This document shows, in pieces, positions 1 to 6,818 of a stretch of 7,402 bases of DNA. This stretch comes from Acidimicrobiales bacterium (lineage in GTDB: Bacteria > Actinomycetota > Acidimicrobiia > Acidimicrobiales > Poriferisodalaceae). A model generated the notes under the pieces. It ran no database searches and had not been told where the DNA came from. It worked only from the letters and a program-made list of their open reading frames with translations. Position 1 is the stretch's first letter. Each line of letters opens with the position of its first letter. A program made the position numbers and the translations under genes. The DNA lies in assembly GCA_030749275.1 (NCBI GenBank), contig JASMKJ010000194.1, positions 1-7,402 on the forward strand, read 5' to 3'.

Positions 1-1
1 A

Positions 2-1120
2 TCGTTGCAGGGAAACGAACTGTCGTACGTGCAAGAAGCCGTTAGCACCGGACACTCAGCATCCAAGGGACCATTTTCCAACCGAGTAGCCGATCTGCTT
101 CGAACGGAACTGGAAGCAGCCGACATTCTCCTTACGACATCTTGCACAACTGCACTCGAGTTGTCGGCGATGCTCCTAAACGTGCAACCGGGGTTCAACG
201 TAATTGTGCCGTCTTACGCATTTGTGACCACCGCGAGTGCGTTCGCGCGCTCGGGTGCCGAACTCCGATTCGCCGACATCGACCCAGTGAGTTTGTGTAT
301 TGATCCGGATTCGGTTGGTGCGCTCATTGACTCTTCGACGCGCGCGATAGTTCCAGTTCATTACGGGGGCATGGCTGCCGACATCGACAGATTGACTCAA
401 CTGATTGAGGTCCACGGGGATAGCAATATCGTCGAGGACAACGCACACGGCCTGTTCGGCTCACATGGTGACAGCCCACTCGGTTCATTCGGTCGATTCT
501 CTACCCTGAGTTTTCACGAGACGAAGAACTTCTCGTGCGGGGAGGGCGGAGCACTTGTCATTAATGAAAAGCGGGACGTGGCCAGGGCTCACACGCTGTA
601 CGACAAGGGCACGAACAGGGCTGCATTCCTCGACGGCAGAGTGGACCGTTACACGTGGATCGAGCAAGGTTCCTCGTTCGGAATGTCTGATCTCCTCGCT
701 GCCTTCCTGCTTGGCCAGATTGAGCAACGAACGGGCGTCATGGGGAGGCGCCAGAAACTGTTCACCCGTTACCACAAACAGCTTTCGCCTCTGGAAGCGG
801 GTCTGGGTATCGAAGTGCCTCCAATCTCAGAAACGCATCGATCCGCCTACCACACGTTCTACGTGCTGGTGTCCGGAGAAGGGCGGCGCGACGCTGTTCT
901 ACAAGAGTTAAACGAGTCTGGCATCGGCGCCACCTTCCACTACCAGCCGCTTCATCGCTCAGAGGGGGCTCAGCCTTGGGTCAAACGTAAGTTCGACTGT
1001 CCGATCAGTGATTCGGTCAGTAATCGGATTATACGCCTTCCCTTTTTCGACGCACTCACAGACAGCGAGTTCAACCGAGTAGCAGAAACACTCACTGGTG
1101 CCCTCCGCCACACCGCTTGA
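2..1120 (+). CDS. wecE: WecE-type dTDP-4-amino-4,6-dideoxygalactose transaminase, 5' partial
   Basis: A PLP-dependent sugar aminotransferase of the DegT/DnrJ/EryC1/StrS family, expected to convert a dTDP-4-keto-6-deoxyhexose to the 4-amino sugar with glutamate as amino donor, in the cytoplasm, for a surface glycan. Numbering from the TTG at position 5, the sequence shows TSCTTALE (45-52), PSYAFVTTA (69-77), PVHYGG (117-122), VEDNAHG (143-149, Asp145 expected to contact the PLP ring nitrogen) and SFHETKN (169-175), whose Lys174 is the predicted Schiff-base lysine. SFHETKN, KGTNR and the C-terminal FHYQPLH follow the WecE subfamily closely. The frame is open to the left edge and the homologous region begins about ten residues before the TTG, so the true start lies outside the window. 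A WecE of normal length has about 376 residues, so little is missing. The flippase gene begins 16 nt after its stop, suggesting one operon. Family certain; exact sugar product less so. Confidence 0.88.
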   Translation, partial: SLQGNELSYVQEAVSTGHSASKGPFSNRVADLLRTELEAADILLTTSCTTALELSAMLLNVQPGFNVIVPSYAFVTTASAFARSGAELRFADIDPVSLCIDPDSVGALIDSSTRAIVPVHYGGMAADIDRLTQLIEVHGDSNIVEDNAHGLFGSHGDSPLGSFGRFSTLSFHETKNFSCGEGGALVINEKRDVARAHTLYDKGTNRAAFLDGRVDRYTWIEQGSSFGMSDLLAAFLLGQIEQRTGVMGRRQKLFTRYHKQLSPLEAGLGIEVPPISETHRSAYHTFYVLVSGEGRRDAVLQELNESGIGATFHYQPLHRSEGAQPWVKRKFDCPISDSVSNRIIRLPFFDALTDSEFNRVAETLTGALRHTA

Positions 1121-1136
1121 CTGGGACTAGTCACAG

Positions 1137-2396
1137 TTGAGGTCTCGACGCGACGAACTTTGGCTCCTTCTCGGTTCTCTTGTCTCCGGGCTGGCGGCAC
1201 TCACTTTCATTTTGGCGTCTTCTCGCTCCCTCGGCCTCAATCAATTCCGACAGATCATCCAAATCTGGACGATCTGGGCGCTTTCCGCGGGAGGTCTGGG
1301 CTTTTCGGTACAGCAGCACGTGATCGCATCAGCGGGTGCCTACCGAAGCGTCTTCCATTCCCTCCGCTCTCATGGGACTCTGAGGGTCACAGTACCCCTG
1401 ATGTCGGGTGTCGCTGTCGTGACCACAATTTGGAGAACGGAAATCTTCGGTAGTTCCTCGGCGATCTGGCCACTCTTCGCGACTCTGATACCGCTCGGCT
1501 GTGCCGCCACGAGCACTACCAGGGGTCTTTGGGCGGCACGTCGAAAGTTTCGCTTCGTAGCGTTCCTGTCGGCTCTTGAGAACATTCTTCGAGCCGCCGC
1601 AGCGCTTGTTCTCTGGATCTTTGACGCTGGGCCTGCTTCCTTCGCTCTAGCCATTCTCCTTGGATTTGGCGTGGCGCTGTTAGCGCCGCGTTCAAGCTTG
1701 GGTGTCGAAAAGACCACTCAACCGACGACCCAAATGCATGGCGCGACAATCGCCGGCCTACTTGCCTACGCCACTCTCGTAATGTCCCCAACGATCATGG
1801 CAGTCAAGTCCGTGAACATTCTTGAGACATCTTCAACCTTCATTCTGCTCGCGCTTCTTCGCACTCCATATCAGTTATCTCTAAGCCTTGTACCAAAATT
1901 CGCAGCCGACCGAAAGTTAGGGAACAACCGGACAAGAGGTGACAACCGCATCAGCCGGAGTGTCCTTCAATCCGTTCGGCGTAAGTGGGCGTTACTCTTC
2001 TATGTGGTCTCAGGAATTGTCGCCGTGACGCTTGGAACACCTGTGGCGGTCCAGATCCTGTTCGGGAACATCGTTGCCGTGAGTGTTATACAGAGCCTGC
2101 TAGCCACAACCACCACAGCGATTGCTGTCGTCAACATCCTCCTAGTTGTAGCTGCCGCCGCTGCCCGCCTAGATCGACAACTAATCACTATCTGGATTTC
2201 CGCAACAGGCTTGGGTGTCGCGTACATAGCCATGGCCCCAGCCGTTTCCTTGACATCAATGCTCTGCACTGTCCTAACGGTCGAACTTGGAGTTGCGACC
2301 GGCTTGTTCTTCATTCTGCACCGCCACAGCGTTCCCCTTTATGTAGGTGTATCTTGCCCAACACCCGACCCTGGAAAATGGACTATTGCAGACTAA
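1137..2396 (+). CDS. Wzx-like polysaccharide/oligosaccharide flippase (MOP superfamily), probable
   Basis: A 419-residue, very hydrophobic inner-membrane protein with about 12 predicted membrane segments (by eye near residues 8-28, 40-62, 84-102, 108-128, 140-162, 165-183, 200-224, 230-250, 278-304, 308-335, 345-363 and 370-392). Basic loops lie between several of them. Length, topology and the N-terminal LGLNQFRQ...GGLGFSVQQ stretch resemble Wzx/polysaccharide_synt-type flippases, which move undecaprenyl-linked repeat units across the membrane. Start: TTG at 1137 is the first start codon after an in-frame TAG at 1128, with only a weak GGGA (1123-1126) upstream. The gene sits 16 nt downstream of the aminotransferase and its end overlaps the next gene, consistent with a glycan operon. 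No catalytic motif can be checked, so the call rests on topology and context. A related multidrug/MATE-like or other polytopic protein is possible. Confidence 0.65.
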   Translation: MRSRRDELWLLLGSLVSGLAALTFILASSRSLGLNQFRQIIQIWTIWALSAGGLGFSVQQHVIASAGAYRSVFHSLRSHGTLRVTVPLMSGVAVVTTIWRTEIFGSSSAIWPLFATLIPLGCAATSTTRGLWAARRKFRFVAFLSALENILRAAAALVLWIFDAGPASFALAILLGFGVALLAPRSSLGVEKTTQPTTQMHGATIAGLLAYATLVMSPTIMAVKSVNILETSSTFILLALLRTPYQLSLSLVPKFAADRKLGNNRTRGDNRISRSVLQSVRRKWALLFYVVSGIVAVTLGTPVAVQILFGNIVAVSVIQSLLATTTTAIAVVNILLVVAAAAARLDRQLITIWISATGLGVAYIAMAPAVSLTSMLCTVLTVELGVATGLFFILHRHSVPLYVGVSCPTPDPGKWTIAD

Positions 2397-3954
2397 AAAA
2401 CCAATTTGGGTGTTACGTATCGCCCGCATCCAGGACAAGAAAGTTCTCTTCTCGTTATTCGCAGGATTAGCATTGCTTGTTCCATACCTGCCGTTGGCGC
2501 TCCAGCGGTCAGCTTGGAGCGACGACTACCCGATGCTTTTCAGGAGTTCGAGCGCAAAGCACCTCTCGGACATGAGGCCTCTTGGTGGGCTCATCAACAC
2601 CGTCATGTTTGGTTTCGTCGACGACATTGACGACCTCCGCTTTCTCCGTCTTGTCGGCGTCATCGGGATTGCCGTCTTTGCAGGACTGCTCGCACAGTTG
2701 GCCCAGTCATGGGGAATGAGGCCGATCTACTCGGCTCTTGTGGCTATCTCAGTTGGACTCCTCCCGCCGTTCCATGCAGCAGTCGGATGGGCCACCGTCT
2801 ACAAGCTGGCCTGGATACCAATTCTGGGAGGACTCGCTGGCCTCGTATTTCTCCGGGGATGGTTTGAGAATCGTCGCAGACTGATCGCCTTTGGGTTCTT
2901 GGGGACAGTCGTTACCTTTCTCTTCTACCCCCCGGCCACACTGTGGTCCTGGGGGCTTCTCGGCATCCGCACAGCAATGAGACCTACTTCTGTTCGACGA
3001 ATGCTCAGGGAATCGGGACTTCTCGCGGCCCTACTCGCGGGCTCTGCCCTTGTCGCCCTCACAATCGCCCTAGTCGTCAATCAGATTCTCGATGTACAGA
3101 CAGATTCCAGAGTCTTATTGGTATCGACCCTCTCGGGAGCAATAACGAAGATCTCCTGGTTTGCGAGATTTCCGATCGGTGTCGCTGCCCGACCCTTTCT
3201 CGTGTCCAGCCCGACTGATCTACAGGCGATCTTGACTGCTGGCCCAGTCCTCGCAGTCACGGTAACTGGTCTCTATCTCCGGCAGAAAGGAAGCGCGCTG
3301 AACCGTGTCGCAGCGACCATCCTTTTGCTCGCCTACCTGTGCTTAACGATGGGCATGCATCTCGTCGTGATCGAAAGCCAGATCGAATACCGGTACATGG
3401 TCGGCATCACAGTCACCATGTGGGTCTATCTGCTCATCGCGGCCCACCAATTGCTAAAGGTTGTCTTGGACAGGTTGAGTTCCCGGCATCGATCCACCAA
3501 GGAGGCTGTAGTCCCTGTTTGGTTGATAACTATGCTGATGGTGGTCGTGATCCTTGGTGCCGTTCGGAATACTCGGACGAATATCGACCAAGTCTTCGTC
3601 GAGCCCTTTAAGTCAAAGGAGACGTACCTCAATCAAGAACTTGAACGCTTCGATCTCGAGATGCATCACCGGATCGTCGTTCTTAACGACCAGTCACTCT
3701 GGCCGAGTACGCGAAATCTCGGCATCTACTCGACGGTCAGCGATTTGGCACACCCGTGGGTAGCGGTTCCCAACATCCGTCTGCTCCTTATTGAACAAGG
3801 TCTCGAAGCGGCAGATGTACAGGTAGACGTCATCACTTCAGAGGATGAGTCGGAACCGAGTGACTTGGTCGTCGATCTCCGTCCCTACGCCGAAAGACTC
3901 CGGTCTCTTGTGCACCCAAGCAAACTCCGTCAAGCCTGTTGGCCCGAATGTTAA
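2386..3954 (+). CDS. Polytopic GT-C/GtrII-like membrane glycosyltransferase, putative
   Basis: A large membrane protein with roughly 10-11 hydrophobic segments and a soluble tail of about 120 residues. Just after the first membrane segment comes the sequence WSDDYP (positions 2515-2532), followed by an MRPLGG stretch (2572-2589). An acidic DD/DE pair in the first extracytoplasmic loop followed by an R-containing loop is what GT-C enzymes such as GtrII-type glucosyltransferases show. These use polyprenyl-phosphate sugars outside the membrane to decorate glycans. The C-terminal part (from about 3580) has few hydrophobic runs and ends in Cys. Start: no ATG exists in frame. TTG 2386 (GGAA at 2373-2376, 9 nt away, 11-nt overlap with the flippase) is preferred over GTG 2347 (50-nt overlap, no ribosome site) and GTG 2410. 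Function is inferred from topology, the DD motif and the neighbours. An O-antigen polymerase or an uncharacterised membrane protein cannot be excluded. Confidence 0.6.
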   Translation: MQTKKPIWVLRIARIQDKKVLFSLFAGLALLVPYLPLALQRSAWSDDYPMLFRSSSAKHLSDMRPLGGLINTVMFGFVDDIDDLRFLRLVGVIGIAVFAGLLAQLAQSWGMRPIYSALVAISVGLLPPFHAAVGWATVYKLAWIPILGGLAGLVFLRGWFENRRRLIAFGFLGTVVTFLFYPPATLWSWGLLGIRTAMRPTSVRRMLRESGLLAALLAGSALVALTIALVVNQILDVQTDSRVLLVSTLSGAITKISWFARFPIGVAARPFLVSSPTDLQAILTAGPVLAVTVTGLYLRQKGSALNRVAATILLLAYLCLTMGMHLVVIESQIEYRYMVGITVTMWVYLLIAAHQLLKVVLDRLSSRHRSTKEAVVPVWLITMLMVVVILGAVRNTRTNIDQVFVEPFKSKETYLNQELERFDLEMHHRIVVLNDQSLWPSTRNLGIYSTVSDLAHPWVAVPNIRLLLIEQGLEAADVQVDVITSEDESEPSDLVVDLRPYAERLRSLVHPSKLRQACWPEC

Positions 3955-4042
3955 GCCCACCCAGGTCGAGGTAAGAGCAGGGGTGGTCCGAATACTCGTC
4001 TGGTCCAGCCCCAGGAGACCGGCCCCTACCTTCGGTTCTTGC
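3955..4042. other. Intergenic spacer between converging operons, no gene seen
   Basis: This spacer separates the plus-strand glycan genes from the tRNA-like element. A 6-bp inverted repeat, CCACCC (3957-3962) with GGGTGG (3981-3986), could form a weak hairpin with an 18-nt loop just after the stop at 3954. No T-run follows, so it is not a convincing intrinsic terminator. The 9-mer ACCGAAGGT of the tRNA-like variable arm recurs on the minus strand at 4036-4028, just after the CCA end. No open frame in this stretch looks like a protein. Confidence 0.4.
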
Positions 4043-4132
4043 TGGTCGGGCTGCCGAGATTTGAACTCGGGACCTTCGGTCCCCCAGGACACAGAAATCT
4101 GTCCAGGACGTCCATCTGACCGCTGACGCCCG
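4043..4132 (-). tRNA. tRNA-like gene, class II-like, irregular 5' half, CCA encoded
   Basis: Read on the minus strand, the 3' half is a clear tRNA. The T-stem CCGAG (4070-4066) pairs with CTCGG (4058-4054) around the loop TTCAAAT. Then come CAGCCCG, discriminator A (4046) and genomic CCA (4045-4043). GACC-GAA-GGTC (4081-4071) forms a long variable arm directly before the T-stem, and the total of 90 nt suits class II tRNAs. The 5' half is odd. CGGGC (4132-4128) pairs with GCCCG (4051-4047), but the next two acceptor positions are G-A and T-C mismatches. The best D-stem, GTC/GAC (4127-4125 with 4112-4110), leaves no normal linker after the acceptor. The best anticodon stem, GGACA/TGTCC (4104-4100 with 4091-4087), encloses an 8-nt loop, GATTTCTG. 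The anticodon therefore cannot be assigned. It could be a decayed tRNA, an att-type tRNA remnant, or a noncanonical functional tRNA. The T-loop and end also resemble those of tRNA-Pro. Confidence 0.6.
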
Positions 4133-4199
4133 TGGATTCAACGACGTGTGTCTGTCGGATGCGCCTGCTGTCCGTCTGGTGGTGTGCATTCTGTGCAAT

Positions 4200-4220
4200 G
4201 CGGTGTGCAACGTGCACCGC
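4200..4220 (+). other. Inverted repeat, possible RNA hairpin
   Basis: GCGGTGTGC (4200-4208) and GTGCACCGC (4212-4220) can form nine pairs around the loop AAC in plus-strand RNA, two of them G-U. In minus-strand RNA the same two positions become C-A mismatches, so the hairpin is stronger in the plus direction. It lies in the spacer just past the stop of the minus-strand SnoaL-like gene (4244). No T-tract follows in either direction, so a terminator role is only a guess. Confidence 0.25.
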
Positions 4221-4243
4221 CGACCACAGAGGCAGGTCCGCCC

Positions 4244-4714
4244 TCACCCGTTCACCTCGGTCTCACGAGCGGGTGGAAATACCTGAACACCGCCGAGTTC
4301 GACTCGCTGGCGGCGAAGCCACATCTGCTTGATTCTCCATTCCCCATCGATACGTCGGTACTGCTCTTCATACCATCCGGTCCCCCATAGTTTCCCCATG
4401 CCGCTGGCCTCTGAAAACCAGATGTGGTCTTCCATCGCCCAGATTCCTCGTGCGGTGTCAGCCCCGGTGATCTCGATCTCGCTCATGTGGCCATGGTGGA
4501 TGGTGATGGCTCCTTCGAGGTTCAGGGTGGTCATGTCGACGAAGGCATCTCGACCGATGATCTTGGTGAAGGGGGGGTTGTCATCGGTTGCATCGATCAC
4601 CGCGTCGTTAGTAAAGACCCCGCGGTACGCAGCCCAGTCTTTTTGGTCCATAGTCCGGAAGTAACGAGCCTTGAGCTGGCGGATCTGCTCGATGTAGTCG
4701 AGGTCAGTTGTCAT
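4244..4714 (-). CDS. SnoaL-like / NTF2-family protein
   Basis: A 156-residue cytoplasmic protein of the SnoaL_4 / NTF2-like fold (cone-shaped alpha+beta barrel). Its N-terminal helix IRQLKARYFRTMDQKDW (11-27), followed by YRGVFTNDAVID, is the family signature. A later HHGHMSEIEI strand (about 73-82), AMEDHIW and the C-terminal EEQYRRIDGEWRIKQMWLRR complete the barrel. Members include dehydratases, cyclases, isomerases and many uncharacterised proteins, so the reaction cannot be named. Start: ATG at 4714 has a strong AAGGAG ribosome site at 4725-4720 with 5-nt spacing, the best in the window. It lies 138 nt after the E1 beta stop on the same strand, so it may be the last gene of that operon or have its own promoter. 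Its length matches the family. An assisting role, such as hydration or dehydration of the pathway substrate, is inference from context. Confidence 0.85.
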   Translation of the reverse strand: MTTDLDYIEQIRQLKARYFRTMDQKDWAAYRGVFTNDAVIDATDDNPPFTKIIGRDAFVDMTTLNLEGAITIHHGHMSEIEITGADTARGIWAMEDHIWFSEASGMGKLWGTGWYEEQYRRIDGEWRIKQMWLRRQRVELGGVQVFPPARETEVNG

Positions 4715-4719
4715 TGTCG

Positions 4720-4725
4720 CTCCTT
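4720..4725 (-). promoter_or_regulatory. Ribosome binding site of the SnoaL-like gene
   Basis: The minus strand reads AAGGAG five nt before the ATG at 4714. This near-consensus Shine-Dalgarno sequence fixes that start. It also suggests independent translation, unlike the coupled genes upstream. Confidence 0.7.
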
Positions 4726-4800
4726 ACAAGCCGATTTAGGACGAGCGGCTGACTTCCGGCGGGCTGAGACTGTTGCCAATCTCTCGAACTGGACCTTCGG

Positions 4801-4829
4801 GGTCGGACTACGAGCAGAGCGGACCGACC
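4801..4829 (-). other. Inverted repeat in the E1 beta - SnoaL spacer
   Basis: GGTCGG (4801-4806) and CCGACC (4824-4829) form a 6-bp inverted repeat with a 17-nt loop, starting 24 nt past the E1 beta stop on the minus strand. No T-run follows, so it is a weak candidate for a terminator or processing site. A TTGACG hexamer in the same spacer has no acceptable -10 partner 17 nt downstream, so no promoter is called. Confidence 0.2.
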
Positions 4830-4852
4830 GTCAACTAACAAATCCACTCATG

Positions 4853-5842
4853 TTAGTAAGTAGCCAGTTCCCGAAGTTTCTCTTTGATCAATGCCTCAGT
4901 AGGTACCACTGCATTCTCAAGTACCTCTGCAAACGGAACAGGGGCCCTTTGGGATCCGATCCTGACTATCGGGCCGTCAAGATCTGCCAAGCAATATTCA
5001 GCGACCCAACTCGCGATTTCCCCTCCCCAACCAAACGTTTGTACGGCCTCGTGGACCACCGCCAATTTAGACGTACGGGCCACAGACCGTGCGATTGCGC
5101 CAGTGTCGAGAGGCCAGAGATAACGAAGATCGATGATCTCACAGGCAATGCCGTCTGACTCATGGAGGTCTCTTGCCGCTTCGACAACCCTTTGCACCAT
5201 TCTTCCCGCAGTCACAACGGTCAGATCGGTACCTTCACGCACAACCCTGGCGGTCTGAGTCACCGGCAACTCTGGGAGAACGGACTCATCGATCTCACCG
5301 GACTCCCGAAAGTACAGATATTTGCTTTCAACAAAGACAACTGGATCGTCACTGCGGATTGCCTGACGCAACATCGTGTATACATCGACTGCGCGACTCG
5401 GCATTGCCACAATAAGTCCAGGTACGTGGGCAAACCACGATTCCAGTTGTTGAGAATGTTGTGGTCCGTGGCGAGTACCAGCACCTGCAGGCATTCGGAC
5501 CACGAGCGGGACGGACAACTGGCCATTACTCATGTACCGCAACTTGGCCGCTCCGTTAACAATCTGATCCATCGCCAGCATTACAAAGTCCATGAACATA
5601 ATCTCAACCACAGGCCTCATACCGGCCATTGCTGCCCCAACCGCCCAACCCGCGATCGCTGCCTCTGAAATCGGGGTATCAAGAACCCGTTCAGGGCCAA
5701 ACTCTCTTTGAAGGCCCTTCGTAGTAGTGAAAACCCCGCCAAGAGCGCCGACCTCCTGTCCTAGAACAACCACCCGCTCATCAGTCGCAAGCTCAGCCCT
5801 CAGAGCCGCCCGCACCGCTTCTGCATATTTAAGCTCAGTCAT
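4853..5842 (-). CDS. TPP-dependent dehydrogenase E1 component, beta subunit (pyruvate/acetoin type)
   Basis: This 329-residue protein is the beta subunit of a heterotetrameric E1 that decarboxylates or cleaves a 2-keto substrate (pyruvate, branched 2-oxoacid or acetoin) and passes the acyl group to a lipoyl E2. The transketolase pyrimidine-binding domain holds GQEVGALGG (28-36) and DTPISE (55-60), whose Glu60 is the expected residue activating the TPP aminopyrimidine. MFMDF (82-86) and HSQQLESWFAHVPGL (129-143) follow, and the last is typical of pyruvate/acetoin E1 beta. A transketolase C-terminal domain runs from about 195 to the end. Start: ATG at 5842, giving MTELKYAEAV, which matches family N-termini. 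It overlaps the E1 alpha stop by 8 nt (ATGACTGA), with no clear ribosome site, implying translational coupling. An in-frame GTG/ATG extension inside E1 alpha (to 5884) is rejected. Length is normal. Substrate cannot be told from sequence by eye. Confidence 0.93.
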   Translation of the reverse strand: MTELKYAEAVRAALRAELATDERVVVLGQEVGALGGVFTTTKGLQREFGPERVLDTPISEAAIAGWAVGAAMAGMRPVVEIMFMDFVMLAMDQIVNGAAKLRYMSNGQLSVPLVVRMPAGAGTRHGPQHSQQLESWFAHVPGLIVAMPSRAVDVYTMLRQAIRSDDPVVFVESKYLYFRESGEIDESVLPELPVTQTARVVREGTDLTVVTAGRMVQRVVEAARDLHESDGIACEIIDLRYLWPLDTGAIARSVARTSKLAVVHEAVQTFGWGGEIASWVAEYCLADLDGPIVRIGSQRAPVPFAEVLENAVVPTEALIKEKLRELATY

Positions 5843-6818
5843 TACGTACACCAGAGTCGACTGTGTATACGTCACGAAGTGCATCGTTAGCTTGATTTAT
5901 ATCTCCGCTTTCCACCCGTGTCGTCTCGTGTGAGATAAGCGTGGACACCTCAAGATCAATTTGGTCAAACTCTTCGGATAGATCTGGTAGACCCTTCCGG
6001 AGAGAACTGATCGGATCATTTTCTTCAAGCCAATTCTTTCCGGAATCTCGATCACGGTATTCATACTCGGGGTCGTTCAGACTGTGAGCTCGAGCCCGAC
6101 CAACAGTAACCTCAAGAAAGGCTGGATATCCGGTACGTACATAGCCCACTAACGAGTGGGCAACCTTATACACACTTAACACATCACTCCCGTCAACGAC
6201 TTCGGCTTTTATCCCATGCTCGGCAACCAGTCTGCAGTGAGTCCCCGGGTCTCCAAATAATCTCTCGGCTGGCATTGAGTGAGCAAGACCATTATTTTCA
6301 CAGACAAATAAACACGGTGAGTTCCAGAGTTTTGCAAGCCGTAATGTCTCATAAAATAAACCCTGTGAGGCTGCTCCATCACCGAAGAAACTCACACCGA
6401 TAATGTCCCGTCCCTGCTGTCGAGCACCCCATGCTGCTCCAGCAGCCCAGGGCATTCCGCCAGCCACAATGGCGTTCTGTCCCAGAAATCCACTGTCCGG
6501 ATGGTGTAGGTGCATTGAGCCCCCTCGACCTCCTGATACACCGTTCGCCAAACCGAATAGCTCAGCTAGTAAGCCGCCGACAGTGACCCCCTTGGCGAGA
6601 GCATGACCGTGACCCCGATGAGTACTACTAACAAGATCGTCAGGCCTTAGTACTTCGCAAACCCCCACTGCAGCAGCCTCTTGACCTACCGACGAGTGAA
6701 ACGACCCTGCCATCCGTCCAGCTCGATGTAAGCGTTCGATGTGTAACTCCACCTCGCGGATAATCACCATGGATCGGTAAAGGCGAAGGCCGTTTCCCGC
6801 AGTATCCAACTCACTCAC
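5835..6818 (-). CDS. TPP-dependent dehydrogenase E1 component, alpha subunit (pyruvate/acetoin type)
   Basis: The alpha subunit partnering the E1 beta encoded next. It binds TPP-Mg and forms the alpha2beta2 E1 with it. GQEA (45-48), THRGHGHALAKG (66-77), GGSMHL (99-104) and GDG (146-148) with NN at 175-176 are visible. The GDG-x26-N spacing is the standard TPP motif. HSLNDPEYEYRDRD (258-271 region) with ENDPI matches the loop conserved in pyruvate/acetoin E1 alpha. The 327-residue length is typical. Start: GTG at 6818 overlaps the preceding stop by 8 nt (GTGAGTGA), but AAAGG (6823-6819) abuts it. TTG at 6809 would place AAAGG 9 nt upstream, so a start three codons later is a serious alternative. 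The local stretch around 6290-6360 is more AT-rich than the glycan genes. Acetoin versus 2-oxoacid specificity is unresolved. Confidence 0.93.
   Translation of the reverse strand: MSELDTAGNGLRLYRSMVIIREVELHIERLHRAGRMAGSFHSSVGQEAAAVGVCEVLRPDDLVSSTHRGHGHALAKGVTVGGLLAELFGLANGVSGGRGGSMHLHHPDSGFLGQNAIVAGGMPWAAGAAWGARQQGRDIIGVSFFGDGAASQGLFYETLRLAKLWNSPCLFVCENNGLAHSMPAERLFGDPGTHCRLVAEHGIKAEVVDGSDVLSVYKVAHSLVGYVRTGYPAFLEVTVGRARAHSLNDPEYEYRDRDSGKNWLEENDPISSLRKGLPDLSEEFDQIDLEVSTLISHETTRVESGDINQANDALRDVYTVDSGVRND

Noticed and set aside
1985..2470. 161-codon plus-strand frame rich in Cys and Arg
   Set aside because: It is a shifted frame of the flippase; the hydrophobic frame is the coding one and joins neatly with its neighbours.
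3845..4126. 93-codon plus-strand frame containing CRDLNSGP
   Set aside because: The CRDLNSGP string is the usual artefact of translating antisense across a tRNA T-arm. The frame also overlaps the GT-C gene and has no ribosome site.
3838..4210. Minus-strand frames of 84 and 125 codons over the tRNA-like element
   Set aside because: They run through the tRNA-like RNA and the antisense of the GT-C gene and show no recognisable protein features.
4791..4802. GGACCTTCGG shared with the tRNA-like variable arm (4070-4079) as a possible tRNA fragment repeat
   Set aside because: Only 10 nt match, with no T-arm or acceptor sequence around it, so chance is the simplest explanation.
4715..4852. Promoter for the SnoaL-like gene
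   Set aside because: A TTGACG hexamer is present on the minus strand but the sequence 17 nt downstream (GTAGTC) is a poor -10, so no promoter can be supported.
4424..5158. 244-codon plus-strand frame
   Set aside because: It is antisense to the SnoaL-like and E1 beta genes, both of which have clear family motifs; this frame has none.
5162..5668. 168-codon plus-strand frame
   Set aside because: It lies wholly antisense to E1 beta and is His/Arg-rich without domain features, a shadow frame.
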